Source: Acidobacteriota bacterium | GTDB lineage: Bacteria > Acidobacteriota > Terriglobia > UBA7540 | DNA length: 35,087 bases | Direction of reading: 5' to 3' | NCBI GenBank assembly: GCA_021828285.1 | Contig: JAKASG010000028.1 | Span: 1 to 35,087, forward strand | Shown here: positions 18,915 to 27,012 of the stretch, piece by piece | Numbering within the stretch: the stretch's first letter is position 1 | Layout: each line of letters opens with the position of its first letter | The notes under the pieces: generated by a model | The model's input: the letters and a program-made list of their open reading frames with translations, nothing else | Told to the model about the DNA's origin: nothing | Databases searched by the model: none | Position numbers and translations under genes: made by a program

Positions 18915-20702
18915 ATGGCAAAAAGCGGTTTTTCAGTGGTGATCCTTGCGGCGGGAAAAGCGACGCGCTTCAAGTCGGCGCGGCCGAAAGCGCTTCATCC
19001 GCTGGCAGGCCGGCTGCTCGGCGAATACGCGCTGCGCGCGGCGCTTGCCGCGGGGGCCGACCGGACGTATATGGTCGTCGGCTTCGAAGCCGGCCGGGTG
19101 CGCGCGACCTTTGAAAATTACCCGGTCCAATTCATCGAGCAGAAAGAACAATTGGGCACGGGGCACGCCCTGATGGTGGCGCGCGAGGAACTGAGCCGCT
19201 GCCCGAGCTCGGAGGTCATCGTGCTCGTCGGCGATATCCCGCTGATTCGCACGGAGACTCTTCTCGCGCTGGCCGAAGCCCACTCGAAATCGAAGAATGC
19301 CGCGACCGTGCTGACCACCCGTCTCGATGATCCGGCGGGTTACGGGCGCATCGTGCGCGCAGCAGAAGGAGGATTGCACGCGATCGTTGAAGAAAAAGTC
19401 GCGACGGCGGCCGAGAAAAAAATCAACGAGGTCAACTCCGGAATTATGTGCTTTTCCCGCGTGCCGCTGCTCGACCGACTGGACGAGCTTTCCGCACAGA
19501 ACGCGCAGGGCGAATACCTGCTCACAGACCTGGTGGGCATCTTCAACCGGAGCAAGCTGAAAACCGGCGCGCTGCTCGCGCCGGACGCGCGCGAGGTGAT
19601 GGGGGTGAACGACCGCAGCGAGCTGGCTCGAATCGAAAAAATTCTGCGGTTGAGAAAAGCCGAAGCGCTCATGGGGGAGGGCGTCACAATCGTCGATCCC
19701 GAGGCGGCCTACATTGACGAAACCGCGGAGGCCGGTCCTGACACGCGCATCGAGCCCGGCGTGAGCCTTCTGGGCGCGACGCGCGTCGGAAGCGGCTGCC
19801 TGATTGAGGCGCACGCAACGGTCGCGGATTCAAAGCTCGGCGACCGCGTGGTGATCCGGCAGGGAAGCCTGATCAGCGGCTGCGCGATCGCCTCAGGGGC
19901 GGTGATCGGGCCGTTCGCACACCTTCGAGACGGGGCGAAAGTCGAAGAAGAAGCGAGGATCGGCAACTTCGTCGAAGTCAAAAAAACGCGCGTCGGGCGC
20001 GGCGCGAGAGCGCTCCATTTGACCTACCTCGGCGATGCGACGCTCGGCGAGAAGGTGAACATCGGGGCGGGAACCGTCACCTGCAACTATGACGGGGAAA
20101 AGAAGAACCCGACCTTCATCGAGCGCGGAGCATTCATCGGCAGCGGGACGATGCTCGTCGCTCCGGTGCGCGTCGGCGAAGGCGCCTACGTCGGCGCAGG
20201 CTCGACGATCACCGGGGACGTTCCCCCCAATGCGCTGGCGCTCGCTCGCGCGCCGCAGGTGAATAAAGAAGGCTGGGCCGAAAAGCGCGCGAGAGAGAAA
20301 GCCGGGGTCCCGAGCCCTGCAGCGGCCGCCGAAGCGAAGCCGGAAGAAAACGCCGCGGCCATGGAACCGCTGCAGCACTCCGGCGTGGCTGTCCTGACCG
20401 TGCCTGCGCGCCTTACTTACGGCCGCGCGACTGATTCGCTCCGCGAACAATTTCAATCGGCGATCGCATCAGGCCGGACGAAGATGGTCGTGGACCTGGG
20501 AGGAGCGGCTTACATTGACAGTGCTGGCCTGGGCGCGCTGGCCTCGGCGCTCATCTCCGCGCGCCGGGAGGGCGGCGATTTGAAATTGGCGGCGGTTGCG
20601 ACAAAAGTCATGGCGATTCTCGCCGCCGCGAACTTGCAGCAGGCGTTTGAAATTTATCCCACGAAAGAGGACGCGGTTTCGAGCTTCAAGATTTCCGCGT
20701 AG
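18915..20702 (+). CDS. glmU: bifunctional GlmU (GlcNAc-1-P uridylyltransferase / GlcN-1-P acetyltransferase) fused to a C-terminal STAS domain
   Basis: This 595-residue protein has a complete GlmU followed by an extra domain. The uridylyltransferase (1 to about 235) has LAAGKATRFKS, Lys25, QLGTGHA, Asp107 (GDIPL) and Asn232. The left-handed beta-helix acetyltransferase carries Arg338, Lys356, His368, Asn391 and Lys397, each offset by five from the E. coli catalytic residues, so both activities for UDP-GlcNAc synthesis should be intact. GlmU normally ends near residue 460 (GWAEKRAREKAG). Here an Ala/Pro/Glu linker leads to about 110 residues of STAS fold (486-593) with VVDLGGAAYIDSAGLGAL. Ser536 aligns with the phosphorylated Ser58 of Bacillus SpoIIAA. 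No stop or frameshift separates the parts. GGAGG signals precede the ATG. The fusion implies regulation by partner switching or ligand binding, which is inference. Confidence 0.93.
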   Translation: MAKSGFSVVILAAGKATRFKSARPKALHPLAGRLLGEYALRAALAAGADRTYMVVGFEAGRVRATFENYPVQFIEQKEQLGTGHALMVAREELSRCPSSEVIVLVGDIPLIRTETLLALAEAHSKSKNAATVLTTRLDDPAGYGRIVRAAEGGLHAIVEEKVATAAEKKINEVNSGIMCFSRVPLLDRLDELSAQNAQGEYLLTDLVGIFNRSKLKTGALLAPDAREVMGVNDRSELARIEKILRLRKAEALMGEGVTIVDPEAAYIDETAEAGPDTRIEPGVSLLGATRVGSGCLIEAHATVADSKLGDRVVIRQGSLISGCAIASGAVIGPFAHLRDGAKVEEEARIGNFVEVKKTRVGRGARALHLTYLGDATLGEKVNIGAGTVTCNYDGEKKNPTFIERGAFIGSGTMLVAPVRVGEGAYVGAGSTITGDVPPNALALARAPQVNKEGWAEKRAREKAGVPSPAAAAEAKPEENAAAMEPLQHSGVAVLTVPARLTYGRATDSLREQFQSAIASGRTKMVVDLGGAAYIDSAGLGALASALISARREGGDLKLAAVATKVMAILAAANLQQAFEIYPTKEDAVSSFKISA

Positions 20703-20743
20703 AATTCACGCCCGCGGATGCCCGGGTGAGTGCGGATGCGCGT

Positions 20744-21544
20744 TTATTTGACGGCGCGCAGCGTGAGGCTCGCGAGCGCGTAGGTCTCCGTGCGGAGATA
20801 TTCGTAGGGAACTTCCTTCAAAATTTCGACATCCCGGAAACCCGCCGCGCGTACCGTTGAGAGATAGGCGCTTTTTTCGAGAGCGCCCGCCGTGCATCCC
20901 GCCCAGCGTTCCATGTCCCGGCGAACCTCGGGCGGAATCGGGCCGATGGAAACGATGTCCGATACCGTGACCACGCCTCCCGCGCGCAGCACACGATAAA
21001 CTTCGGCAAAAACGCGAGCCTTATCGGGCGCGAGATTGATGACGCAATTTGAAATCACCCGGTCCACCGTGGCCGATTCGACGGGCAAGTTCTCGATGTC
21101 GCCTTCACGGAACTCGACGTTCGTGAACCCGCCGCGCTGCGCGTTGCTGCGGGCCTTCGCCAGCATCTCGTCGGTCATATCCACACCGATAACGAAGCCG
21201 CTCGGTCCCACTCTGCGCGCGGCCAGAAAGCAATCCACGCCCGCGCCACTGCCGAGATCGAGCACGGTCTGGCCCGGCTGCAAATCGGCGGTTCCCGTCG
21301 GATCGCCGCATCCGAGGCCGAGGTCGGCGCCTTCCGGCAATTCGGCGCGCTCGGCGGCCGTGTATCCTTGCGCCGTTGCGATGTTATAAAGATCGCTCGC
21401 GCTCGGCGTCGAGCTGCAACAGCTCTTCAATTGACCGCGCGCAATCGCCGCGTAACGCCCTTCCACGGCGGCCTTCACGTCCTTTTCATCGGGAGCTTTG
21501 GATTCGTTCACGATAGAACTTTCGCTTTCCGGCCCCGCGCTCAT
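20744..21544 (-). CDS. arsM: arsenite S-adenosylmethionine methyltransferase
   Basis: This 266-residue methyltransferase converts As(III) to methylated arsenicals using SAM. The SAM motif VLDLGSGAGVDC is at about 94-105 and GVDMTDEML at 120-128. Arsenic-binding cysteines correspond to Cys42/43 (KSCCSS), Cys79 (GLGCGDP), Cys167 (SNCVINL) and Cys217 (AGCTAGAL). The 50-residue gap between the last two equals that of Cys174 and Cys224 in the algal enzyme CmArsM. The ArsM signatures YNIATAQGY and LPEGADLGLGCGDP are present. No arsR, arsB or acr3 is adjacent. It lies 50 bp downstream of the beta-lactamase-like gene on the same strand. The first Met has a weak ribosome-binding site but no better start follows. 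Confidence 0.93.
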   Translation of the reverse strand: MSAGPESESSIVNESKAPDEKDVKAAVEGRYAAIARGQLKSCCSSTPSASDLYNIATAQGYTAAERAELPEGADLGLGCGDPTGTADLQPGQTVLDLGSGAGVDCFLAARRVGPSGFVIGVDMTDEMLAKARSNAQRGGFTNVEFREGDIENLPVESATVDRVISNCVINLAPDKARVFAEVYRVLRAGGVVTVSDIVSIGPIPPEVRRDMERWAGCTAGALEKSAYLSTVRAAGFRDVEILKEVPYEYLRTETYALASLTLRAVK

Positions 21545-21594
21545 GAAACCGCTTCCGGGCGCAGCCCGAAGAACGGCAAATCACACTTGGCTGC

Positions 21595-22509
21595 CTACTT
21601 GGCGACTGCCGCGCCGTAAACGCTCGAATGCGTCAGCCGATCAAAATAATCATACGCCAGGCGCGCGACACGCTCAATCGCCGCCTCGCCGTCGCGACCG
21701 TTTTTGAGATAGGTCGTCATCACCGAGATGACAAAGGGATGTCCGGGAATTTCAACGATGCCGGAGTCACAGCGCACACCCGGCAGCGCGCCGGGCTTGT
21801 CGGCGATGGTGACGGATTCGGGCAAAGCCTGATGGAATTCGCTTTCCTTCGGCAATTCAAGAAAATCGAAATAGCGCTTCGTGTAGGCCGGGTCGAGCGC
21901 CCGGCCGCGATCAACGTCCACAAGGAGCGCAGCCATTTCGGAAGGCGTCGAAACGTTTTCCTGGCCGCGTGCGGAAGCGGCAAGGTCCATCATGAAGCGG
22001 CGAAGCGCCGTTCGCTTCAAGCCGAGCCGGGCGATTTCGGCGTTGACGCTCGCCATGCCGACACGCCGGATGAGGATGTTTGTGGCGGAGTTATCGCTCA
22101 AAACAACCATGAGCGTTGTGAGGTCGCCGAGGCTCATCGTGAGCGGGCCGTTGCGCAGCATAAACAGGATGCCGCTTCCGCCCACGGTTTCGGATGGCGT
22201 GATTTTTTGTTCTTCGCCGAGCGAGAGCTTGCCTTCCTGCGCCTGGCGCAGCAGTTCGAGCAGAATCGCGAGCTTGATTGAGCTCGCCTGCGGGAAAACA
22301 GTGTTCGCGTGAAGAGAAAAAGACTCGCCCGTCTTCAGGTCCTCGATGTGGTAGCCCATGACGCCGTCGAGGTGCGAGGCCTCCGATTGAAGCCTTGAAT
22401 CGAGGCTTGCGCGGAGAGCAGAGTTCAAAGTCTCCTGGGCGGATAAACCCGGGGCAAATGCAGCGATGGCGCAAATAAAAAGGAATGGCGCGAAAAACCG
22501 GAATCGCAT
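21595..22509 (-). CDS. exported class A beta-lactamase-like serine hydrolase, lacking the deacylation residues
   Basis: This 304-residue protein has a signal peptide (MRFRFFAPFLFICAIAAF, cleavage after SAQ region). Numbering from the ATG at 22509, Ser76-x-x-Lys79 (SSIK) is the nucleophile motif, SDN lies at 138-140, and the third box is KPG (238-240) instead of KTG. The omega-loop segment aligns RRFMMDLAASARG with class A RWEPELNEAIPG, so Glu166 is replaced by Met and Asn170 by Ala. Without them an acyl-enzyme would turn over slowly, so it may act as a penicillin-binding or peptidoglycan-related hydrolase, or on another substrate, rather than as a resistance enzyme. GGGAG six bases before 22509 favours that start over an in-frame ATG at 22515. 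It probably shares a transcript with the flanking genes. Confidence 0.85.
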   Translation of the reverse strand: MRFRFFAPFLFICAIAAFAPGLSAQETLNSALRASLDSRLQSEASHLDGVMGYHIEDLKTGESFSLHANTVFPQASSIKLAILLELLRQAQEGKLSLGEEQKITPSETVGGSGILFMLRNGPLTMSLGDLTTLMVVLSDNSATNILIRRVGMASVNAEIARLGLKRTALRRFMMDLAASARGQENVSTPSEMAALLVDVDRGRALDPAYTKRYFDFLELPKESEFHQALPESVTIADKPGALPGVRCDSGIVEIPGHPFVISVMTTYLKNGRDGEAAIERVARLAYDYFDRLTHSSVYGAAVAK

Positions 22510-22538
22510 TTTCATCTCCCTGCGAGAATGGAATTCGC

Positions 22539-23552
22539 TTACGAACCAATGTACTTGGCGTAGAGGCCACGCGCGGCGGCCACATCGCCGGTTCCCTTGA
22601 TGATGGCGCGGCCGTCCGGGAAAACCGTGATTTCAAACGAATCAACGGCGAAGCGGAGCAAATATCCGTTCGAGCGAACGCGGCCCAGCGGCTCAAGCGC
22701 GCGCCGGAGCGAATCCAAATCGAGCTGTCGCGGAGCGGGCTGGCGAACCTCGACGGCATCGCGGCCGCAGAGCGTCGCGTAGGCGGGCCCACGGCCTTCA
22801 AGAAATGTGAAGCGCCGCGCGCCGCAGGCGCGGCACGCGGGGTCGCGTGCGGGACGAAGTTGCTGCAATCGGTTTTCCCAAATATCGAAAGAAAGCAGAC
22901 TTCCATGCAGTTCACTCTCGCGGCCGAGCAGCAGCTTCATCGCTTCGGCCGTCTGAATGGCGGAAGCCCACGCGACGGCGGGAGAGATAATGCCCGTCGT
23001 GTCGCAGGTGTCGTAAGCCCCCTGCGGCAGCTCGGGAAAAACGCAGGCAAGGCACGGCGTGCGCCCGGGAAGAATCGTCATCGTCATCGCAGTGCTAGCA
23101 ACCGCCGCGCCGTAAATCCAGGGGATGCCGAGCTTGACGGAGACATCGTTCACCAGGTAGCGTGTCTCCAGGTTGTCGCTCCCGTCGAGAATGAGATCGA
23201 ATCCCCCGACCAGTTCCTCGACGTTCGCGCTCGTCAGGTCGGCAACGATGCCCTCGACAGCCACCTCCGAGTTGATTTTTCGCAGCTTGCGTTCCGCGGC
23301 GACGGCTTTTGGCAGGACTTCAGCCGCGTCCTCTTCATCAAAAAGCGTCTGGCGCTGAAGATTGCTTTCTTCGACGAAATCACGGTCCACAATCCGGACC
23401 GTTCCCACGCCGCAGCGGACGAGCGCTCCGGCGTGCGCCGTGCCAAGTGCTCCACAGCCGATAATGACCGCTTTCGAACGCGCGAGCTTCTCCTGCCCGG
23501 GGCGGCCCACCGGCCGGAAGAGAATTTGGCGCGAATATTTTTCCCAATTCAT
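22539..23552 (-). CDS. ThiF/MoeB-type E1-like adenylyltransferase
   Basis: This 337-residue protein activates the C-terminal Gly-Gly of a ubiquitin-like sulfur carrier (ThiS or MoaD) by adenylation. The ATP-binding motif GCGALGT is at 32-38, DRDFVEESNLQRQ at 56-68 carries the arginine and acidic residues of the family, and SDN is at 125-127. A zinc site is formed by Cys167, Cys170, Cys240 and Cys243. Cys183 (YDTCDTTGIISP) is the likely sulfur or adduct cysteine. The C-terminal extension ending FPDGRAIIKGTG...LYAKYIG resembles Bacillus-type ThiF. Whether it serves thiamine or molybdopterin synthesis cannot be decided: no thiS, thiG, moaD or moaE is nearby. The start at NWEKYSRQILF matches homologues. 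It precedes the beta-lactamase-like gene by about 29 bp. Confidence 0.88.
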   Translation of the reverse strand: MNWEKYSRQILFRPVGRPGQEKLARSKAVIIGCGALGTAHAGALVRCGVGTVRIVDRDFVEESNLQRQTLFDEEDAAEVLPKAVAAERKLRKINSEVAVEGIVADLTSANVEELVGGFDLILDGSDNLETRYLVNDVSVKLGIPWIYGAAVASTAMTMTILPGRTPCLACVFPELPQGAYDTCDTTGIISPAVAWASAIQTAEAMKLLLGRESELHGSLLSFDIWENRLQQLRPARDPACRACGARRFTFLEGRGPAYATLCGRDAVEVRQPAPRQLDLDSLRRALEPLGRVRSNGYLLRFAVDSFEITVFPDGRAIIKGTGDVAAARGLYAKYIGS

Positions 23553-23662
23553 AAGATCCGGCGGCGGAGCGGCCAAGCGCCGGCGTCGCCGAAACGCGCT
23601 ATGATGAGCTCGAGAGGAGCTTCTCGAATCGCCGTAGCACTGCATCGGCAGGGCTAGAGGCA

Positions 23663-23671
23663 ATCATAACA
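23663..23671 (-). promoter_or_regulatory. extended -10 element facing the ThiF-like gene
   Basis: Read on the minus strand this is TG-T-TATGAT, inside the same 11-mer (GTGTTATGATT) as the beta-CASP promoter. It would give a leader of about 100 nt to the ThiF-like ATG. No TPP-riboswitch signature is seen in that leader. Confidence 0.35.
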
Positions 23672-23673
23672 CT

Positions 23674-24384
23674 GTGACGTTGAAATTCTGGAACGGACCC
23701 AATACTTCCGGGAGCACGGCATCCGGTTTTGAGTTGCGCCGGCGGGATATGGTGGAACGGCAAATTCGGCGGCGCGGCATTCGCGACGAGCGAGTGCTCG
23801 AGGCAATGCTGAAAGTGCCGCGGCATGCGTTTGTGCCCCCGAAGCTCGCCGAACTGGCTTACGACGACAAGCCCTTGCCCATCGGTGCGGCGGAAACGAT
23901 CTCGCAGCCTTATATCGTCGCCGTGATGACGGAAGCCGCACAGATTCATGCGGGCGATAAAGCGCTTGAAGTGGGCGCGGGCTCCGGATATCAAGCGGCG
24001 ATCCTGAGCTTCCTGGGCGCGAAGGTGATCGCGATCGAGCGTAACGCGGGGCTTGCGGCCGCCGCGCAGGAACGGTTGATCCATCTCAGCGTCGCGAACG
24101 TCAGCGTTCTCGCGGGTGACGGCAGCGAAGGCTACGCGCCCGAAGCGCCCTACGACGTCATCCTCGTCACCGCAGCGGCGCCGGCAATTCCTTCACCGCT
24201 TCTCGATCAGTTGGCTGAAGGCGGCCGCATGGTGATTCCCATCGGCGGCCTTCGAGAGCAGGAACTGGCGCTGGTCTCGAAGACCGCGGGTCAGGTTTCG
24301 ACGCGCGGGCTTGTATCGTGCCAGTTCGTGCCGCTGATTGGGAAAGCCGCCTGGGCGGAAGAAACCTTGCCGATTGAAAAATGA
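23674..24384 (+). CDS. pcm: protein-L-isoaspartate O-methyltransferase
   Basis: This 236-residue SAM methyltransferase methylates isoaspartyl residues in damaged proteins, starting their repair. ETISQPYIVA (74-83) is the substrate-binding signature and LEVGAGSGYQ (98-107) is SAM motif I; MVERQIRRRGIRD and VPRHAFVP are family N-terminal blocks. The start is uncertain: GTG at 23674 and TTG at 23680 would both include the usual residues before MVERQI, and an ATG at 23749 would begin directly at it. The gene is divergent from the ThiF-like gene and converges on phoU with only 21 bp between. Confidence 0.93.
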   Translation: MTLKFWNGPNTSGSTASGFELRRRDMVERQIRRRGIRDERVLEAMLKVPRHAFVPPKLAELAYDDKPLPIGAAETISQPYIVAVMTEAAQIHAGDKALEVGAGSGYQAAILSFLGAKVIAIERNAGLAAAAQERLIHLSVANVSVLAGDGSEGYAPEAPYDVILVTAAAPAIPSPLLDQLAEGGRMVIPIGGLREQELALVSKTAGQVSTRGLVSCQFVPLIGKAAWAEETLPIEK

Positions 24385-24405
24385 TTGAGGACGCGATACC
24401 GCCGA

Positions 24406-25074
24406 TCAAGCGGGTTGCTTCGCTTCGGCGTGGTGGCGAACATCCACGCCTTGAACGAGGAATAGAACGTCCTCAGCAATATTGGTGGCGTGGTCGGCGA
24501 TGCGCTCGAGGTTGTGTGCCACGAACATGAAGGCGACGCATTCGGGAATCCGTGAAGGCTCGCGCTGCATGACCGCGGTTAAATCGTGGTAAATCTCGGC
24601 GCAGCGCTCGTCCACGGAATCGTCGGAAGCGAGAACGCTGCGCGCGAGCGCAGCATCCTTCTTGACGAATGCATCGAGGCTCCGATGCACCATGGACTCG
24701 GCCAGATTTGCCATTTCAGGCAAATCCACGAGCGGCCGGGTTTCGGGCGAGCGAAGAAGCGTCAGGGCGCGCTCGACGATGTTGATCGCCAGATCACCCA
24801 GGCGCTCGAGGTCGTTGTTGATCCGCAGGCCCGCCGTCAGGAAGCGCAGGTCGCTCGCCACCGGCTGCTCGGTCGCAAGGAGGTTGATGGCAAGGTCGTC
24901 ATTTTCGATTTCCATCTGGTTGATGCGCGCCTCATTGAGCAGGACGCGCCGCGCTTCTTCTTCGTCGCGGCGGATGACGGCGAGGACGCTCCGATGGATG
25001 GCGGTTTCGACGAGGCCGCCCATTTCGAGCAGCCGGCTGCGAAGCACATCAAGCTGGATTTCAAAGTGGCGCAC
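24406..25074 (-). CDS. phoU: phosphate signalling and transport regulator PhoU
   Basis: This 222-residue all-helical protein links the Pst transporter to the PhoR kinase and represses the Pho response when phosphate is plentiful. The two PhoU repeats carry the metal-binding motifs NNDLERLGDLAINI and AHNLERIADHATNIAEDV. The start is a GTG, supported by AAGGAGA seven bases upstream. It follows pstB by 35 bp and is the last gene of the phosphate locus. Confidence 0.96.
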   Translation of the reverse strand: MRHFEIQLDVLRSRLLEMGGLVETAIHRSVLAVIRRDEEEARRVLLNEARINQMEIENDDLAINLLATEQPVASDLRFLTAGLRINNDLERLGDLAINIVERALTLLRSPETRPLVDLPEMANLAESMVHRSLDAFVKKDAALARSVLASDDSVDERCAEIYHDLTAVMQREPSRIPECVAFMFVAHNLERIADHATNIAEDVLFLVQGVDVRHHAEAKQPA

Positions 25075-25109
25075 GCGCGTCTCTCCTTATCACGCATCAT
25101 ATCGGGTTT

Positions 25110-25940
25110 TTACCCGAACCGCCCGGAAATGTAATCTTCAGTCTCTTTTCGCGAAGGGTTCTTGAACATCACTTCCGTCTTGTCGAACTCGATGAGGCGG
25201 CCGAGCAGGAAGAAGCCCGTTTGATCTGCGACGCGTGCGGCCTGCTGCATATTGTGGGTGACGATGATGATCGTGCAGGAGCCGACGAGGTCGAAAAGCA
25301 AATCTTCAATCTTCGCCGTCGCGATCGGATCGAGCGCCGAACACGGCTCGTCCAGCAGGATGACTTCCGGATCGACCGCGAGGGCCCGGGCGATGCACAA
25401 GCGTTGCTGCTGGCCGCCCGAAAGCGAATAGGCGGATTTGCGGAGACTGTCCTTCACTTCATCCCAAAGCGCCGCGCGGCGCAGGCTTGTTTCCACAACC
25501 TCGCGCAGCTTGTCGCGGTTCTTGAGGCCGTTGACTCGCGCTCCGAACGCCACGTTGTCGAAGATTGATTTGGGAAACGGATTCGATTTCTGGAAGACCA
25601 TGCCCACTCGCCGGCGCAAGTCCACCACGCTCATCCCAAAAATATCTTCGCCATCGAGCTTGACTTCGCCTTCGACGCGCGTGTAGGGGACCGTTTCAAA
25701 CATCCGGTTCAAGGTCCGCAGGAAAGTGGACTTGCCACAGCCGGACGGCCCGATGAGCGCGGTAATTTTCTTTTCCGGTATATCCAGGCCGATGTCGTAA
25801 AGAACCTGGCGCCTGCTGTAGAAAAAGTTCAAGTGGCGGACAGAAATTTTGGCCGCCGTTGCCGGTAGCGGGCCCTGCGGTTCAGAGCTTATCGTCTTAC
25901 CCGTGGGGCAGATGGTTTCGGCATCGGACGTCGCGCCCAT
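25110..25940 (-). CDS. pstB: phosphate ABC transporter ATP-binding protein PstB
   Basis: This 276-residue ATPase powers high-affinity phosphate import through PstCA. Walker A is GPSGCGKS (64-71), the Q-loop is FQKSNPFP (116-123), the signature LSGGQQQR (173-180), Walker B VILLDEP (193-199) and the switch His229. The N-terminal 30 residues are longer and less conserved than in E. coli PstB (257 residues), but no later start codon fits. A 172-bp gap with a hairpin and an extended -10 separates it from pstA, so it may be transcribed partly on its own. Confidence 0.97.
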   Translation of the reverse strand: MGATSDAETICPTGKTISSEPQGPLPATAAKISVRHLNFFYSRRQVLYDIGLDIPEKKITALIGPSGCGKSTFLRTLNRMFETVPYTRVEGEVKLDGEDIFGMSVVDLRRRVGMVFQKSNPFPKSIFDNVAFGARVNGLKNRDKLREVVETSLRRAALWDEVKDSLRKSAYSLSGGQQQRLCIARALAVDPEVILLDEPCSALDPIATAKIEDLLFDLVGSCTIIIVTHNMQQAARVADQTGFFLLGRLIEFDKTEVMFKNPSRKETEDYISGRFG

Positions 25941-26022
25941 GGATTATCAACTCCCAAGGTTCGGGGATTCGCAGACTCGGAAAAGCGAACTAATGAACCG
26001 AGCGACCGTCAACCTCGAACAC

Positions 26023-26050
26023 AAAAACCGGAATTCAGCGTCCTCCGGTT
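26023..26050 (-). terminator. intrinsic terminator or attenuator between pstA and pstB
   Basis: On the minus strand AACCGGA, an 11-base loop, TCCGGTT and then TTT form a 7-bp stem running into five Ts. It lies about 62 bp after the pstA stop and 82 bp before the pstB start, and about 28 nt after the start predicted from the -10 at 26085-26093. The loop is large and the stem modest, so termination is probably partial. Confidence 0.45.
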
Positions 26051-26084
26051 CACTCACCGTCGCCTGACCGTCGTGCGCGTGACG

Positions 26085-26093
26085 ATTGTAGCA
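26085..26093 (-). promoter_or_regulatory. extended -10 element upstream of pstB
   Basis: Minus-strand TG-C-TACAAT with no -35 match. The predicted start is near 26078. It would give pstB-phoU a promoter of their own, but the transcript meets the hairpin at 26023-26050 almost at once. Confidence 0.4.
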
Positions 26094-26112
26094 CGTGAAA
26101 AGTCCCATGCTG

Positions 26113-27012
26113 CTAACGGGTCCACGGGCGGCGCCAGCCGGGTCGCTCGACAAGCACCATCCGCGACGCGATACTGATTAACAAAACAAAAAGAGTGACG
26201 AAGAACGCCGCGGCATATGCGAGGGCGTGGGCGCTCGCGAAGGGTTCAGTGATGAACGCCCAAATCGCGTAAGTCAGGTAGCCGATCGGCTCCTTGGTTA
26301 AATGGCCCGTCCAGAGGTAGTTCGACCAGTCGGCGGTGTAAATGAGCGGCGCGGTTTCGCCAACCGAAATTGCCAGCGCGAGCAAAACGCCCGTCAAAAT
26401 GCCGGGCAGCGCGGTCGGCACGCAAATCCCCAATACGACGCGGCTATCCCTGGCGCCCAACGCATAGGCGCCCTCGCGGAGCGCGCGAGGCACCTGGCGG
26501 AGCGCCATTTCACTCGTGCGGCAAATATAGGGCAGCGAAATAATGGCCAGGGCAACCGACCCCGCCGCGACCGAGAACTTCCACCCCAGGCGTTCCACGA
26601 GAGTGACGTAGCAGAAGTAGCCGATGACGATCGAAGGGACACCAACCAGCACATCGGCTAGAAATCGGATGACGGGCGCCAAGCGGCCTCGGTCAAATTC
26701 CGCGAGATAAATGCCCGCGGCAAGACCCAGAGGCGCCGAGAGGATGAGCCCGCCGAAAGCGAGGATCAACGTTCCCTCGATTGCGTTGAGAAGCCCGCCT
26801 CCATATCCCTCCGTGACATGGGTGATAACCGTGAGGGACAATGCATGGTAGCCTCGCATCACCACCACGGCCAAAATCCACACCATTGCGCCACCCAGCA
26901 GCAAAAACGCAATGGCGGACATTCCCCATCCCAAAAAATCAAGGATGGTGCGGCGGAGCCGGTGATGGCTCGCGGCGCGAATGCGGGGCAACGGTGCGGC
27001 GGCGGTGCCCAT
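26113..27012 (-). CDS. pstA: phosphate ABC transporter permease PstA
   Basis: This 299-residue inner-membrane permease has about six hydrophobic segments; the first follows a basic N-terminus (RLRRTILDFLGWG). The ABC permease EAA-type loop is seen as REGAYALGARDSRVVLGICVPTALPG. ISVGETAPLIYTA and YLTYAIWAF are PstA family blocks. The ATG overlaps the pstC stop codon by one base (TGATG), so translation is coupled. Longer in-frame codons upstream lie inside pstC and are not used. Confidence 0.95.
   Translation of the reverse strand: MGTAAAPLPRIRAASHHRLRRTILDFLGWGMSAIAFLLLGGAMVWILAVVVMRGYHALSLTVITHVTEGYGGGLLNAIEGTLILAFGGLILSAPLGLAAGIYLAEFDRGRLAPVIRFLADVLVGVPSIVIGYFCYVTLVERLGWKFSVAAGSVALAIISLPYICRTSEMALRQVPRALREGAYALGARDSRVVLGICVPTALPGILTGVLLALAISVGETAPLIYTADWSNYLWTGHLTKEPIGYLTYAIWAFITEPFASAHALAYAAAFFVTLFVLLISIASRMVLVERPGWRRPWTR

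Noticed and set aside
20361..20702. Separate stas gene starting at the ATG at 20361
   Set aside because: The frame is continuous with glmU, no stop intervenes, and the upstream bases lack a good ribosome-binding site. An internal start is still conceivable but not supported.
23553..23662. TPP riboswitch in the leader of the ThiF-like gene
   Set aside because: The CTGAGA and ACCTGATCTGG-type core elements are absent.
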